64,000 bases of DNA from Olivibacter jilunii (GCF_900607235.1 NZ_LR027851.1:1-64000), one strand, 5' to 3'. Shown: positions 1-8,604, counted from the first letter of the stretch. Made by a program: numbers and translations. Notes: generated by a model not told the origin, from the letters alone.

Positions 1-330
1 TTCCCTACTCAACCATTGCCGATGCTCTAAGCCATAAGCAGTACGCTTTAAGCCCGCAATAAGCTCATCATCACATTGGCTCATCGGCTCATCAACTACT
101 TAACAATTTCCCTACTCAACCATTGCCGATGCTCTAAGCCATAAGCAGTACGCTTTAAGCCCGCAATAAGCTCATTATCACATTGGCTCATCGGCTCATC
201 AACTACTTAACAATTTCCCTACTCAACCATTGCCCATGCTCTAAGCCATAAGCAGTACGCTTTAAGCCCGCAATAAGCTCATCATCACATTGGCTCATCG
301 GCTAATCAACTACTTAACAATTTCCCTACT
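1..330. repeat. 107-bp tandem repeat, three copies plus a partial fourth
   Basis: The phrase TTCCCTACT recurs at 1, 108, 215 and 322, so the period is exactly 107 bp. Three full copies are visible and a fourth breaks off after nine bases. Copies differ by only single substitutions (GCCGATG/GCCCATG near 235, CATCATC/CATTATC near 175, GGCTCATC/GGCTAATC near 303). The array probably continues to the left of the window. No open frame runs through it. Its words (ATTGGCTCATCGGCTCATC, CTACTTAACAA) are the complement of words seen in other spacers of this window (25.1 kb, 45.1 kb). Confidence 0.95.
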
Positions 331-378
331 AACTATTTCCTAAACTAGTACCTTTACAAGCTAAATTAGAACCACAAT

Positions 379-2436
379 ATGATGAAGAAAAAAAATCGGA
401 GCATTTGGCTCTTTAGTGTACTAGCAGTCGCACTTTTACCCGCTTGCAATACTTCTGAAAAGCAAACTTCAGTTAAGGACACGTTTAAAGTTTCCGTCGA
501 TTCCTTCACAGACCTCGAAATCTTACGTTATCAGGTACCAGGCTGGGAACAACTTACATTAAAACAAAAGACTTTCGCGTATTATCTCTATCAAGCGGCA
601 CTTTCGGGTCGTGATATTATCTATGATCAAAGAGGAAAGTATAATTTAACAATTAGGAAGACGTTAGAAGCCATTTGGCATAACCCTAAAACGGAGCAAT
701 CCGGAGATGAATGGGAGAAATTTAAGGTTTATTCAGGACAATTTTGGTTCAGTAACGGGAATCATCATCATTATTCAAACGATAAATTTGTGCCTACTTG
801 CACTTTTGACTACTTTGCTAAATTGGTGAAGGCTTGCGACGAAAAGTCGCTCCCGTTAAATGAAGGCGAGACCGTAGAAGCCTTTTTGGCAAAAATGAAA
901 GAGATCATCTTTGATCCGTCGTTTGAGTCTAAAATGGTTAACTTGACAGAGGGTATTGATCACGTCGCGCAGTCGTCTAACAATTTTTATGAAGGTGTTA
1001 CACAACAGGAAGTCGAAAATTTTTACAATTCATTTCCACATACAGGGCAAGATCCGGAATGGGGCCTGAATAGTAAAGTTACCAAAGAATCGGGCAAGTT
1101 GATTGAACGTGTTTGGAAAATGGGCGGCATGTATGATGCAGCCATCAAGCAGATGGTGCATTGGATTGAGAAAGCTATTCCATTAGCGGAAAATGACCAA
1201 CAGAAAAAATCGCTGTCGTTGCTCGTAGATTATTATAGAACGGGCGACTTAAAAAAATGGGATGAATACAATATTGCATGGGTGCAAGATACCACCGCTA
1301 CCATTGATTTTGCGAATGGTTTTATCGAAGTTTATAACGATGCCATCGGCATGAAAGGTAGCTATGAAGCCGTTCTTTCCCTAAAGGATTTCGAAAGTAC
1401 CAAACGAATTAAAGCCATCGCGGATCAGGCGCAATGGTTCGAAGACAATTCACCATTGATAGCAGAGCACAAGAAGAAAAAAGTAAAAGGAATCAGTGCC
1501 AAAGCTATCACGGCAATTGTAGAAGCAGGTGATGCCGCTCCTAGTACTCCTATCGGAATTAATTTACCGAACTCTGACTGGTTACGCAAAGAGTATGGCT
1601 CAAAGTCAGTGTCTTTGAGCAATATCATACATGCTTATAATGAAAGTAGTGCCAGCAGCGGGTTCTTGGATGAGTTTGTTAATAATCCGAAAAAATTGGA
1701 GCGTATGAAACAATTTGGGAACCTGGGAAGCGATTTGCATACCGATATGCATGAATGTATAGGTCACGCTTCGGGCCAGATAAATTCGGGCGTTGGAACT
1801 CCGGATAAAACCTTGAAAAGCTATGCTTCGTGCTTAGAAGAAGCTCGCGCTGATCTCGTTGCCTTGTACTATGTGATGGATCCTAAATTAGTTGAAATAG
1901 GCGTTATGCCTTCTTTAGAGGTCGGGAAAGCCGAATACGATAACTATATGATGAACGGTTTAATGACGCAGTTGACACGGCTAAAGTTAGGTGATAATAT
2001 AGAAGAAGCCCACATGCGCAATCGCGCGTTGAATGCTTACTGGGTATATGAGCGCGGGAAGAATGATAAAGTTGTTGAATTCATCAAAGCTAACGGTAAA
2101 ACCTATGTGCAGATCAATGATTATGAAAAATTGCGTACTTTGTTTGGCGAGCTGCTAAGAGAAATCCAACGCATTAAATCCGAAGGTGATTATGAAGCGG
2201 GTAAAAATCTCGTTGAAAACTACGGCGTGAAGGTTGATCAAGCGCTGCATAAAGAAGTGTTGGAGCGGTATGCGAAATTAAATCTCAAGCCGTACAAGGG
2301 CTTCATACAGCCAAAATTGATTGCAATAGAAGAAGATGGACGAATAACGGATGTTAAAATCGAATATCCCACTTCTTTTTACGAACAAATGTTGGAATAT
2401 GGGAAAACGTATGGCTTCTTACCGATAAAGAATTAG
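379..2436 (+). CDS. Peptidase family M49 (dipeptidyl peptidase III-like) lipoprotein
   Basis: Predicted zinc dipeptidyl-peptidase exported as a lipoprotein. The N-terminus has a basic start, a hydrophobic stretch and a lipobox ending ALLPAC, with the lipidated Cys at residue 23. The M49 signature HExxGH is present as HECIGH at residues 458-463, and the second zinc-ligand motif EEARAD lies at 487-492, the spacing expected for DPP III. The length of 685 aa is usual for Bacteroidota M49 proteins. A TACCTTTA box at 349-356, just after the tandem repeats, could be its promoter -7 element. The gene stands alone; the next gene has its own promoter. It likely removes dipeptides from oligopeptides in the periplasm or at the outer membrane; the exact location is inferred. 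Confidence 0.9.
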   Translation: MMKKKNRSIWLFSVLAVALLPACNTSEKQTSVKDTFKVSVDSFTDLEILRYQVPGWEQLTLKQKTFAYYLYQAALSGRDIIYDQRGKYNLTIRKTLEAIWHNPKTEQSGDEWEKFKVYSGQFWFSNGNHHHYSNDKFVPTCTFDYFAKLVKACDEKSLPLNEGETVEAFLAKMKEIIFDPSFESKMVNLTEGIDHVAQSSNNFYEGVTQQEVENFYNSFPHTGQDPEWGLNSKVTKESGKLIERVWKMGGMYDAAIKQMVHWIEKAIPLAENDQQKKSLSLLVDYYRTGDLKKWDEYNIAWVQDTTATIDFANGFIEVYNDAIGMKGSYEAVLSLKDFESTKRIKAIADQAQWFEDNSPLIAEHKKKKVKGISAKAITAIVEAGDAAPSTPIGINLPNSDWLRKEYGSKSVSLSNIIHAYNESSASSGFLDEFVNNPKKLERMKQFGNLGSDLHTDMHECIGHASGQINSGVGTPDKTLKSYASCLEEARADLVALYYVMDPKLVEIGVMPSLEVGKAEYDNYMMNGLMTQLTRLKLGDNIEEAHMRNRALNAYWVYERGKNDKVVEFIKANGKTYVQINDYEKLRTLFGELLREIQRIKSEGDYEAGKNLVENYGVKVDQALHKEVLERYAKLNLKPYKGFIQPKLIAIEEDGRITDVKIEYPTSFYEQMLEYGKTYGFLPIKN

Positions 2437-2515
2437 AACGGTGCGAGAAGTACGGTATAGGGTGTAAGGTCTAGGGAGTACAGTATGGGGTGTAAGGATT
2501 AGGCTTTTCACCTTA
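2437..2515 (+). repeat. Degenerate GGTGTAAGG-type intergenic reiteration
   Basis: The spacer contains GTACGGTATAGGGTGTAAGG followed by variants (CTAGGGAGTACAGTATGGGG, TGTAAGGATTAGG). The same G/T/A-rich wording is far longer at 20.5 kb. It is not coding and has no hairpin. It belongs to the set of intergenic word families described in the findings. Confidence 0.6.
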
Positions 2516-2527
2516 TACCTTTATCAC

Positions 2528-2535
2528 TATCTTTG
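2528..2535 (+). promoter_or_regulatory. Bacteroidota promoter -7 box TATCTTTG
   Basis: TATCTTTG matches the consensus TAnnTTTG of the Bacteroidota primary sigma factor. It ends four bases before the ATG at 2540, so the transcript would have almost no leader. The -33 box is poor (CTTTT around 2504-2508 instead of TTG). Confidence 0.6.
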
Positions 2536-2539
2536 CGAC

Positions 2540-3196
2540 ATGAATCATCGAGCCGTAATTTTCGATATGGATGGAGTCATTTGTCATACCAACCCATATC
2601 ATGCAGAAGCGTTTAAGCAATTTTTTGATAAAAGATCAATTCCGTATACCGAACAGGAATTCATAGATCATATATATGGTAAGCATAATAGCTATATCAT
2701 GAAGTATTTTCTAAAAAAAGAGCTTAGTGATGAGGAGGTGAAAGAACTGGAGGACGAAAAGGAATTGTTATTCAGAACCATTTATGCCAATCATATTGAC
2801 CCTATACCAGGATTTCTGAGTTTTTTGTCGAGCTTGAAAGATGCAGGATATAAAACCGGGGTGGCTACTTCGGCGCCTTACTTAAATCTCGAGCTTATTT
2901 TGGACAAGTTAGCATTCGCGCCTCAAATGGAATCGGTATTAAGCAGCGAGGATGTAGAAAAGCATAAGCCTAATCCCGAAGTATATTTAAAATCGGCGAA
3001 AAATTTGCAGGTATTACCAACGGGCTGTGTTGTTTTTGAAGATTCATTTTCGGGCGTGACGGCAGCGGTCAATGCAGGCATGAAGGTTGTTGGAGTTCTT
3101 TCTTCTCATACCAAAGAAGAACTACCACCCTGTGACTACTATATCCGCAATTACCACGATATTGACCTGGAGACTCTCGATCGGTTATTTCGCTAG
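2540..3196 (+). CDS. HAD-superfamily hydrolase, beta-phosphoglucomutase-like
   Basis: Cytoplasmic phosphatase or phosphomutase of HAD subfamily IA. Motif I is DMDGV at residues 9-13 with the two catalytic aspartates, followed by a helical cap. Motif II is the Ser in VATSAPY, motif III the Lys in EKHKPNPEVY, and motif IV FEDSFSG. The 218-aa length fits PgmB/YcjU-like enzymes; the substrate cannot be read from the sequence. It is preceded by a near-leaderless promoter and convergent with the LOG gene, with an inverted repeat between them. Confidence 0.88.
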   Translation: MNHRAVIFDMDGVICHTNPYHAEAFKQFFDKRSIPYTEQEFIDHIYGKHNSYIMKYFLKKELSDEEVKELEDEKELLFRTIYANHIDPIPGFLSFLSSLKDAGYKTGVATSAPYLNLELILDKLAFAPQMESVLSSEDVEKHKPNPEVYLKSAKNLQVLPTGCVVFEDSFSGVTAAVNAGMKVVGVLSSHTKEELPPCDYYIRNYHDIDLETLDRLFR

Positions 3197-3199
3197 CTT

Positions 3200-3281
3200 G
3201 TTAAATAGTAACAGTGGCAGCAGCACGAGCACGCTCTCTCTTATTGATGTTGCTACAGTTCGTGCCGCTGCTACATTTAAC
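3200..3281. terminator. Long imperfect inverted repeat between convergent genes
   Basis: Outer arms GTTAAAT (3200-3206) and ATTTAAC (3275-3281) enclose inner arms GCAGCAGCACGA (3217-3228) and TTCGTGCCGCTGC (3259-3271), which pair with one internal mismatch. The distal arm touches the stop codon of the minus-strand LOG gene. Its place between two convergent genes suggests a two-way terminator or RNA 3-prime end structure. There is no clear U-run, so this is inference. Confidence 0.45.
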
Positions 3282-3877
3282 TACACTTCTTCCTCACTGC
3301 TGATCCACTTGCCTACAGCGGGAGCTTCATACGAATACATCTGCTCAATCAGCGTATCAATATCCTGATTAACCAATAACATATTACGATTGCTTTCCTT
3401 TAAGAGGCCGTTATTGACCATTTGATCGAGCAATAAGACGAGGTGGTCATAAAAGCTATCTGTGTTGAGCAGCCCGATGGGCTTTTTATGTAGGCCAAGT
3501 TGGGCCCAGGTAATAATTTCAAACAGCTCTTCCATGGTTCCAAAACCTCCCGGCAACGCTATAAAACCATCAGACAGATCATGCATCTTTGTTTTACGTT
3601 GATGCATGGTTTCAACGATATGCAGTTCGGTAATACCTCCATGTGCCAACTCCTTCTTTTTTAGAAAATCAGGTATGATACCGACGACTCTGCCCTTCTT
3701 GCTCAACGCGCCATCCGCAACGGCTCCCATTAAGCCTACTTTAGCGCCACCATATACAAGTTGAATACCCTTTTGCGCTAACGTTTCGCCAAGTAAAAAG
3801 GCTTGTTCCATGTAACTGCTTTTCAGTCCGTTACTAGATCCGCAAAATACGGTAATACTCTTAATGTTGTTCTTCAT
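3281..3877 (-). CDS. LOG-family protein (TIGR00730-type nucleotide phosphoribohydrolase)
   Basis: The 198-aa protein has the LOG signature PGGFGTMEELFE in its middle and a Rossmann start (ITVFCGSSNG). Family members hydrolyse nucleoside 5-prime monophosphates to base plus ribose phosphate; plant-type members activate cytokinins, while most bacterial ones act on AMP-like nucleotides. The start codon lies 14 nt inside the end of the upstream peptidase gene (overlap 3861-3877), so the two are co-transcribed and probably translationally coupled. Fold assignment is secure; substrate is not. Confidence 0.9.
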   Translation of the reverse strand: MKNNIKSITVFCGSSNGLKSSYMEQAFLLGETLAQKGIQLVYGGAKVGLMGAVADGALSKKGRVVGIIPDFLKKKELAHGGITELHIVETMHQRKTKMHDLSDGFIALPGGFGTMEELFEIITWAQLGLHKKPIGLLNTDSFYDHLVLLLDQMVNNGLLKESNRNMLLVNQDIDTLIEQMYSYEAPAVGKWISSEEEV

Positions 3878-5582
3878 ATAATTTTTCCAATTCTGCTTTC
3901 ACAAATTGTATCAGCTCTTTTATGTAAGTTTGGCTGAAATCGAAGGCAATTCCAGCCGTTTGATAAATTTCGGGAATTGTTTTCGTGTACCCCAGTTTAA
4001 GGGCATCTATGTATTGCCTTAAACCTAATTCAGGGTTTTCCTTATAATTTTTCCATACAGCAATCGCTCCCAATTGAGCCATACCATATTCAATATAATA
4101 GAACGGTACCTCGTAGATATGCAGCTGCTTTTGCCAAAGGAACGATTTTGCCTCCTCTTGGCCGTCCCAGTTCGCGAAATTATGGCCAAAGCGATCAAAA
4201 ATCTCATTCCATGCGATAGCCCGTTGTTCCTCTGTATGGTCGGGATTAGTATAGAGCCAATGCTGGAATTGATCAACGGTAGCCACCCAAGGTAAGGTTT
4301 TCAATACATCTTCTAGTTGTTCTCGTTTGGCGCGTACGAGATCCTCATGGTTTTCGAAGAACGAATCCCAGTAATCCATCGAAATGAGCTCCATGCTCAT
4401 GGATGCTAGTTCGGCAATCTCACTGGTAAGGTGCTTGAAGTCGTTCAGTTCTAAGTCGGCAGTTAGAAAGGTATGCAAAGCATGCCCCCCCTCATGGACC
4501 ATAGTTGTTAAATCTCTGAATGTGTTGGCCGAATTCATAAAAATAAACGGAGCACCGCTTTCCGCTAAGGGATAGTTATAGCCACCGGGAGCTTTCCCTT
4601 TTCTGCTTTCCACATCAAAAAGTTCACGTGCTTGCATAATTTCGATGTATTTGCCGATAGATGGATCTAATCGGTTGAAACAAGCAGCGGTTTTTTCGAT
4701 CAGTTCTTGTCCGTTATCAAAAGGTTTAAGCGCTGGTTTTCCCGTAATATCCACTTCCAGATCCCACGGCTTTAGCTCGTTAATCTGAAGCGCATTTCTA
4801 CGTATTTCTGCTTTTTCTAGCAAAAGCGGAACCACTTCTTTTTCGATTGCTGCATGGAAGGCATAACAGTCTTGAGGAGTATAGTCAAAACGACCTAGGG
4901 ACTGAAACATATAATCGCGATAATTTTCAAAACCGGCATTCAGCGCTACTTGGTGTCTTAGCTTCAGTAAACGGTTAAAAAGACTATTCAACTGATCTTT
5001 ATCTTGTAGGCGCCTGTTGTTTATACGCTGCCAAACCTCTACCCGTTTTTGCCGGTTAGTAGCCTTTAAAAATGTGGCCGCTTGGGGAAGCGTATAACTT
5101 TTGCCATCAACTTCCACCTCCATATTTCCGGTGATGGATTGATATTTTTGCTGTTCCACCTGCAATTCGGTTAAAAGTGGGATGTTTTCCTCTCTAAATA
5201 TTTCCAACGCTTTCTTAACCCCCCTCAAATAGATAAAATACTTTTCTTGATCCAATTCCTTTACAAAGGGGGATTCTATAAGTTTTTTATTTAATAAATT
5301 GGCAATGGGTGCTATTTTCGGCTCAATCTCGGTAGCGAAATATTGAAAATCTTGAAGTAATTTCTCATCTGTTGTATCGCATGTCATACGGATATAACGC
5401 CAAGCGAAATCTTCTTCCAAAACTGCTTCTAATTCACTACGGTCAAGCATCCATTGTTCCAATGCCTCTTTGGAATCAATGGATCGATTTTGTAAGTCTT
5501 GAAACAAAGGATTCAGATTTTCCCATAAGATGGGCAAATCTTGTGATACAAATCGACGGTTAATTTTATTTGGTGTCTGCAT
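3861..5582 (-). CDS. M3 family oligoendopeptidase (PepF-like)
   Basis: Cytoplasmic zinc oligopeptidase. The thimet motif HExxH is HEGGH at residues 363-367 of the chosen frame, inside TTMVHEGGHALH, and the helical M3 fold extends over the full 573 aa. The frame is open for 13 more codons upstream (to 5621), but I prefer the ATG at 5580-5582 because the N-terminal sequence MQTPNKINRR resembles the family start and the extension is hydrophobic and unlike it. There is no signal peptide from this start. It is the first gene of a two-gene unit with the LOG gene. The likely role is degradation of short peptides. Confidence 0.88.
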   Translation of the reverse strand: MQTPNKINRRFVSQDLPILWENLNPLFQDLQNRSIDSKEALEQWMLDRSELEAVLEEDFAWRYIRMTCDTTDEKLLQDFQYFATEIEPKIAPIANLLNKKLIESPFVKELDQEKYFIYLRGVKKALEIFREENIPLLTELQVEQQKYQSITGNMEVEVDGKSYTLPQAATFLKATNRQKRVEVWQRINNRRLQDKDQLNSLFNRLLKLRHQVALNAGFENYRDYMFQSLGRFDYTPQDCYAFHAAIEKEVVPLLLEKAEIRRNALQINELKPWDLEVDITGKPALKPFDNGQELIEKTAACFNRLDPSIGKYIEIMQARELFDVESRKGKAPGGYNYPLAESGAPFIFMNSANTFRDLTTMVHEGGHALHTFLTADLELNDFKHLTSEIAELASMSMELISMDYWDSFFENHEDLVRAKREQLEDVLKTLPWVATVDQFQHWLYTNPDHTEEQRAIAWNEIFDRFGHNFANWDGQEEAKSFLWQKQLHIYEVPFYYIEYGMAQLGAIAVWKNYKENPELGLRQYIDALKLGYTKTIPEIYQTAGIAFDFSQTYIKELIQFVKAELEKLYEEQH

Positions 5583-5636
5583 ATATCTTTTTATGAATAA
5601 CGTTTGAAGTGGAAAGGACATTAATTTCTTTGTCCC

Positions 5637-6473
5637 TTATTCCCATTTTATAGCGATTGTATTAAGCGGTACGCCCTTATTGGCTAAAGGCTTAGCTTCA
5701 TGTTGATTAAATGGAGGATAGGAGACAAAAGCTCCGTTTTTAATGTATTCAATGGCTGTAATCGCTGCAGCGACCAACTTTTTATTGTTTGAATAGGAAT
5801 GGCAGTCTGCATTGCCATAATATCTAAGTTGTGTACAACACATTAACAGTTTATTATCCACTGATCCTAGGTGTACACTTCCCTGTATTTTCGCAAAGTG
5901 CGATTGATTTAACGGGATTATGATCTCCTGTGTTTGATGGTGGGTATGAGATGGTTTTTCTAAGTCAATGATTAAAAAAAGAAATCTGATTGAAGCTGCA
6001 TACATCTTTAAATGGTTCGGAAAAACCTCCGTTGGATTATGCTCATTTACCATGATCTTTATTTCTCCTGTAGGGCTATAAAGGAGTTCTAACGGGTTTT
6101 TATATATCAGTGATTCAATAGCTGTGTGCCTGTTTAAGTTCAAACCGAGCAGCATTTTAATATTATAGTCTTCGAATCTTTTAGTTTCTGATGGATGTAT
6201 CGGCCCCTTTCTGAAAATTTGTTTGCAAACCTCAGTTAATCTATTGTGTATACCATCATATTTATATTCATCTAAAACAGGCTTTAAAGCTATTTTTAAC
6301 TGCTTCCCTACGGCGCTGCCCAAACCGAAAGTTTCTTGGGCCGCAACACTTCCCGGTGAAAAATTATGGGGCTTAGTGGAGGCCCTTTTTGTAAAGTGCT
6401 TGCCGTTACGATGATAATGAACATGATCACCTAATTTTCCGCTAAGGGTAATATCACTTGTTTGTTTTGCCAT
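5637..6473 (-). CDS. Uncharacterised 278-aa protein with basic, Gly-rich N-terminus
   Basis: I do not recognise a named domain. The frame is open to 6560, but the ATG at 6471-6473 gives the start MAKQTSDITLSGKLGD, a pattern (short start, then xGxxGD followed by a basic YHRNGKHFTKR stretch) that I have seen in Bacteroidota hypothetical proteins. There is no signal peptide or membrane helix. The rest is mixed alpha/beta-looking, with a region around residues 110-190 rich in His and Asn. It is 54 nt upstream of the peptidase frame on the same strand. Function unknown; the start choice is an inference. Confidence 0.7.
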   Translation of the reverse strand: MAKQTSDITLSGKLGDHVHYHRNGKHFTKRASTKPHNFSPGSVAAQETFGLGSAVGKQLKIALKPVLDEYKYDGIHNRLTEVCKQIFRKGPIHPSETKRFEDYNIKMLLGLNLNRHTAIESLIYKNPLELLYSPTGEIKIMVNEHNPTEVFPNHLKMYAASIRFLFLIIDLEKPSHTHHQTQEIIIPLNQSHFAKIQGSVHLGSVDNKLLMCCTQLRYYGNADCHSYSNNKKLVAAAITAIEYIKNGAFVSYPPFNQHEAKPLANKGVPLNTIAIKWE

Positions 6474-6884
6474 AGTATTACCAATTAGCCGGCATTTTAC
6501 AATATTTTTCGTAAATTTGCAAAGTATTCCTACCAACACGTAAAAGCTTCCTGATTTCAATTATTACATCAGATTTTTTCAATGTTTGAATCCACGTCAA
6601 GTCCACGTGAAATCCACCTTTAGTCCACGTCATATCCACCTATCATTCGGTATACCTCCGCTATCCATCCGTATTTCATTGCTTTTCTATAGAACGTATA
6701 TAGTACGGATGTTACAGGAATATCATAGGAATGGAAGACGGATGAAAAAGGGATCTCCCAGGACATCTATTTAAGCAGGGCTTTTATTTGCTTTTGACTG
6801 GAAAAGCATCGAGTAGTGCAAACACTTACTCTTTTTCCATTGTGTCTACTGTCATATTAATAATAGCACCTTTTTAGTAAAGGC
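6474..6884. other. 411-bp spacer between two minus-strand genes
   Basis: This contains the 11-bp phased array (see the separate entry) and, just after it, an inverted repeat ATCCGTA (6667-6673) / TACGGAT (6704-6710). A 62-codon plus-strand frame at 6586-6774 exists, but its first half is only a translation of the repeat, so I do not call it a gene. From 6780 to 6884 I see nothing beyond AT-rich sequence. Confidence 0.6.
6589..6672. repeat. 11-bp phased array of TCCAC units
   Basis: TCCAC begins at 6591, 6602, 6613, 6624 and 6635, each exactly 11 bp apart (consensus RTCCACSTnnn). The phase continues with decayed units TTCGG (6646), TCCGC (6657) and TCCGT (6668). The exact spacing, about one helical turn, means the same face of the DNA is presented repeatedly. 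It could be a binding-site array or a decaying minisatellite. Confidence 0.85.
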
Positions 6885-7739
6885 TTAACCAAAGAAATAA
6901 ATATCCAATAAAAAGAACATAGCAAAAATAACGGAGGCAATCCCATTGGTGGTCATAAACGCCCGATTAACTCGTCGTAAGTCGGTAGGACTTACGATAA
7001 GATGTTGATAGACGAGTAGTGAACAATAAAAAAGAACACCTATAATATAGAACCAACTTAAATGTAGATAAAACATAGGGATGATTACGCAACAAGCCGA
7101 TAGTATATGTAAAACTTCGGATATACGTAATGCACCCTTCTTGCCAAAGTAAGCCGGTATCGAGTTTAAATGATGGCTTCGATCAAATTCTTCATCCTGT
7201 AAAGCGTAGATAATGTCAAAACCACTTACCCAGAAGAGTACAGAGAACGCATATAACACCGGTACGATATTGAAGCTGCCCGTTACAACCAAATAAGCAC
7301 CGAGAGGAGCTAAACCTAGACCTAATCCCAATACCAAATGGCACAGAGGCGTTATACGTTTGGTATAGCTATAAAACAATACAACAAATAGTGCTACAGG
7401 CGAGAGGTAAAAGCAAACAGGATTAATAAAATAGGTGGCTATTACAAAAATAATGCAGTTTATGGTGGTGAAAATTAGTGCGCTCTTTGCACTTATACGG
7501 CCTGCTGGAATATCACGCATAGCTGTGCGGGGATTAAGCGCATCAATATCCCTGTCTAGATAACGATTAAAGGCCATAGCGGCATTACGCGCTGAAACCA
7601 TACAGATCAACATCAGTAACAGTAACAACCAATTGAACGTATAATTGGTTGTGTGAATGGCTAAAAAGAAACCAATAAAAGCAAAGGGCATCGCAAAAAT
7701 GCTATGTGCAAAAAGAACAAGCGATAGATATTTTTTCAT
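6885..7739 (-). CDS. UbiA-family prenyltransferase (UbiA/MqnP-like)
   Basis: Polytopic membrane enzyme that transfers a polyprenyl chain to an aromatic acceptor. The first Asp-rich motif reads NRYLDRDID (NxxxDxxxD) and the second DIIYALQDEEFD, both as in UbiA. About eight hydrophobic segments are visible over 284 aa. Bacteroidota make menaquinone rather than ubiquinone, so the product is probably a menaquinone precursor; UbiA relatives of this kind include MqnP of the futalosine route. The methyltransferase ubiE/menG is only 0.9 kb away, which supports a quinone role. The exact acceptor is not decided by the sequence. Confidence 0.85.
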   Translation of the reverse strand: MKKYLSLVLFAHSIFAMPFAFIGFFLAIHTTNYTFNWLLLLLMLICMVSARNAAMAFNRYLDRDIDALNPRTAMRDIPAGRISAKSALIFTTINCIIFVIATYFINPVCFYLSPVALFVVLFYSYTKRITPLCHLVLGLGLGLAPLGAYLVVTGSFNIVPVLYAFSVLFWVSGFDIIYALQDEEFDRSHHLNSIPAYFGKKGALRISEVLHILSACCVIIPMFYLHLSWFYIIGVLFYCSLLVYQHLIVSPTDLRRVNRAFMTTNGIASVIFAMFFLLDIYFFG

Positions 7740-7802
7740 TTGTGTAATTGTAACGGCGTGCTACGCACCGGCTGATGTCAGCTTATGTTTATATCGATGA
7801 TA

Positions 7803-8405
7803 TTAAACGGTGAATCTCTGATTAACTTCGTCAATTAAACCAAGTACTTCGTCGCACCCATTTCGGGTTTCGGACGAGGTGAGTATATGTGGTGGAACTT
7901 CTTCAAACCAAGTTAAAAGAGCCTTACGAAACAGTTCTATATTATGTTCCGATTTTATTTTAGACTGTTTATCAGCCTTGGTAAAAATAAGAATAAAAGG
8001 AATGCCTTTTTCTCCCAACAAACAGCAAAAATCCAAATCATTTTTTTGTGGTGTTAATCTGCTGTCTATCAGTACGAACACACATTGTAGATTCTCCCGG
8101 TTAAATAGGTATTTTTTTATAAATTTTTCCCATTCGCTGCGATTTGTTTTAGAGGTTTTTGCATAACCGTACCCCGGTAAATCTACCAAAAACCACTCCT
8201 TGTTAACTAAAAAATGGTTTATTAACTGCGTTTTTCCGGGTGTTTGCGAAGTTTTTGCTAAACCTTTATGCTGAGTTAACGCATTGATCAATGAAGATTT
8301 TCCCACATTTGAACGTCCTATAAAGGCGTATTCAGGAATCGTAGGAGGAGGAAGCTTATCTATCCTTGTGTTGCTACAAACAAATTCAGCACTTTTTATG
8401 ATCAT
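7803..8405 (-). CDS. engB: Ribosome biogenesis GTP-binding protein EngB (YihA/YsxC)
   Basis: Essential TRAFAC GTPase needed for large ribosomal subunit assembly. Walker A is GRSNVGKS at residues 30-37, switch II DLPGYGYA follows, and the specificity motif is TKAD. The frame stays open upstream to 8513, but the ATG at 8403-8405 (start MIIKSAEFV) gives the standard 200-aa protein, and a promoter -7 box lies directly before it inside the longer frame. The stop is 63 nt from the start of the downstream prenyltransferase on the same strand, so they may share a transcript. Confidence 0.95.
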   Translation of the reverse strand: MIIKSAEFVCSNTRIDKLPPPTIPEYAFIGRSNVGKSSLINALTQHKGLAKTSQTPGKTQLINHFLVNKEWFLVDLPGYGYAKTSKTNRSEWEKFIKKYLFNRENLQCVFVLIDSRLTPQKNDLDFCCLLGEKGIPFILIFTKADKQSKIKSEHNIELFRKALLTWFEEVPPHILTSSETRNGCDEVLGLIDEVNQRFTV

Positions 8406-8411
8406 AATAGG

Positions 8412-8419
8412 CAAAGATA
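8412..8419 (-). promoter_or_regulatory. engB promoter -7 box TATCTTTG
   Basis: On the minus strand TATCTTTG ends six bases before the engB ATG at 8405. It lies within the longer open frame, so the longer start cannot be used from this promoter. No good TTG -33 box is seen upstream. Confidence 0.6.
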
Positions 8420-8566
8420 GCATTTTAGTTGTACGTTTTAAGCCGTAAATAGTTGAGTAGGGAAATGGTTGATAAAAGACAAGGGATAGGATACTCGGCA
8501 TAAGACATGACAAATTATGTCTGCAACGCTAGTCGACCACTCACAACGATTATTACATAGAGACCC

Positions 8567-8597
8567 TTGGCGAAGAACGCAATTTTGTATAAGTTTG
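8567..8597 (+). promoter_or_regulatory. Complete Bacteroidota promoter before ubiE
   Basis: TTG at 8567-8569, a 20-bp spacer, then TAAGTTTG at 8590-8597: a full match to the TTG / TAnnTTTG promoter. The -7 box ends seven bases before the ATG at 8605, so the transcript is leaderless or nearly so. Confidence 0.75.
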
Positions 8598-8604
8598 CGT
8601 ACGC

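Noticed and set aside
1-330. Possible CRISPR array
   Set aside because: The 107-bp units are contiguous and near-identical along their whole length; there are no variable spacers and no cas genes.
3087-3368. 93-codon plus-strand frame across the HAD-LOG junction
   Set aside because: It overlaps the end of the HAD gene in another frame and runs through the inverted repeat; Ser/Thr-rich shadow.
6586-6774. 62-codon plus-strand frame
   Set aside because: Its first half is only a translation of the 11-bp array, and the rest matches no protein pattern.
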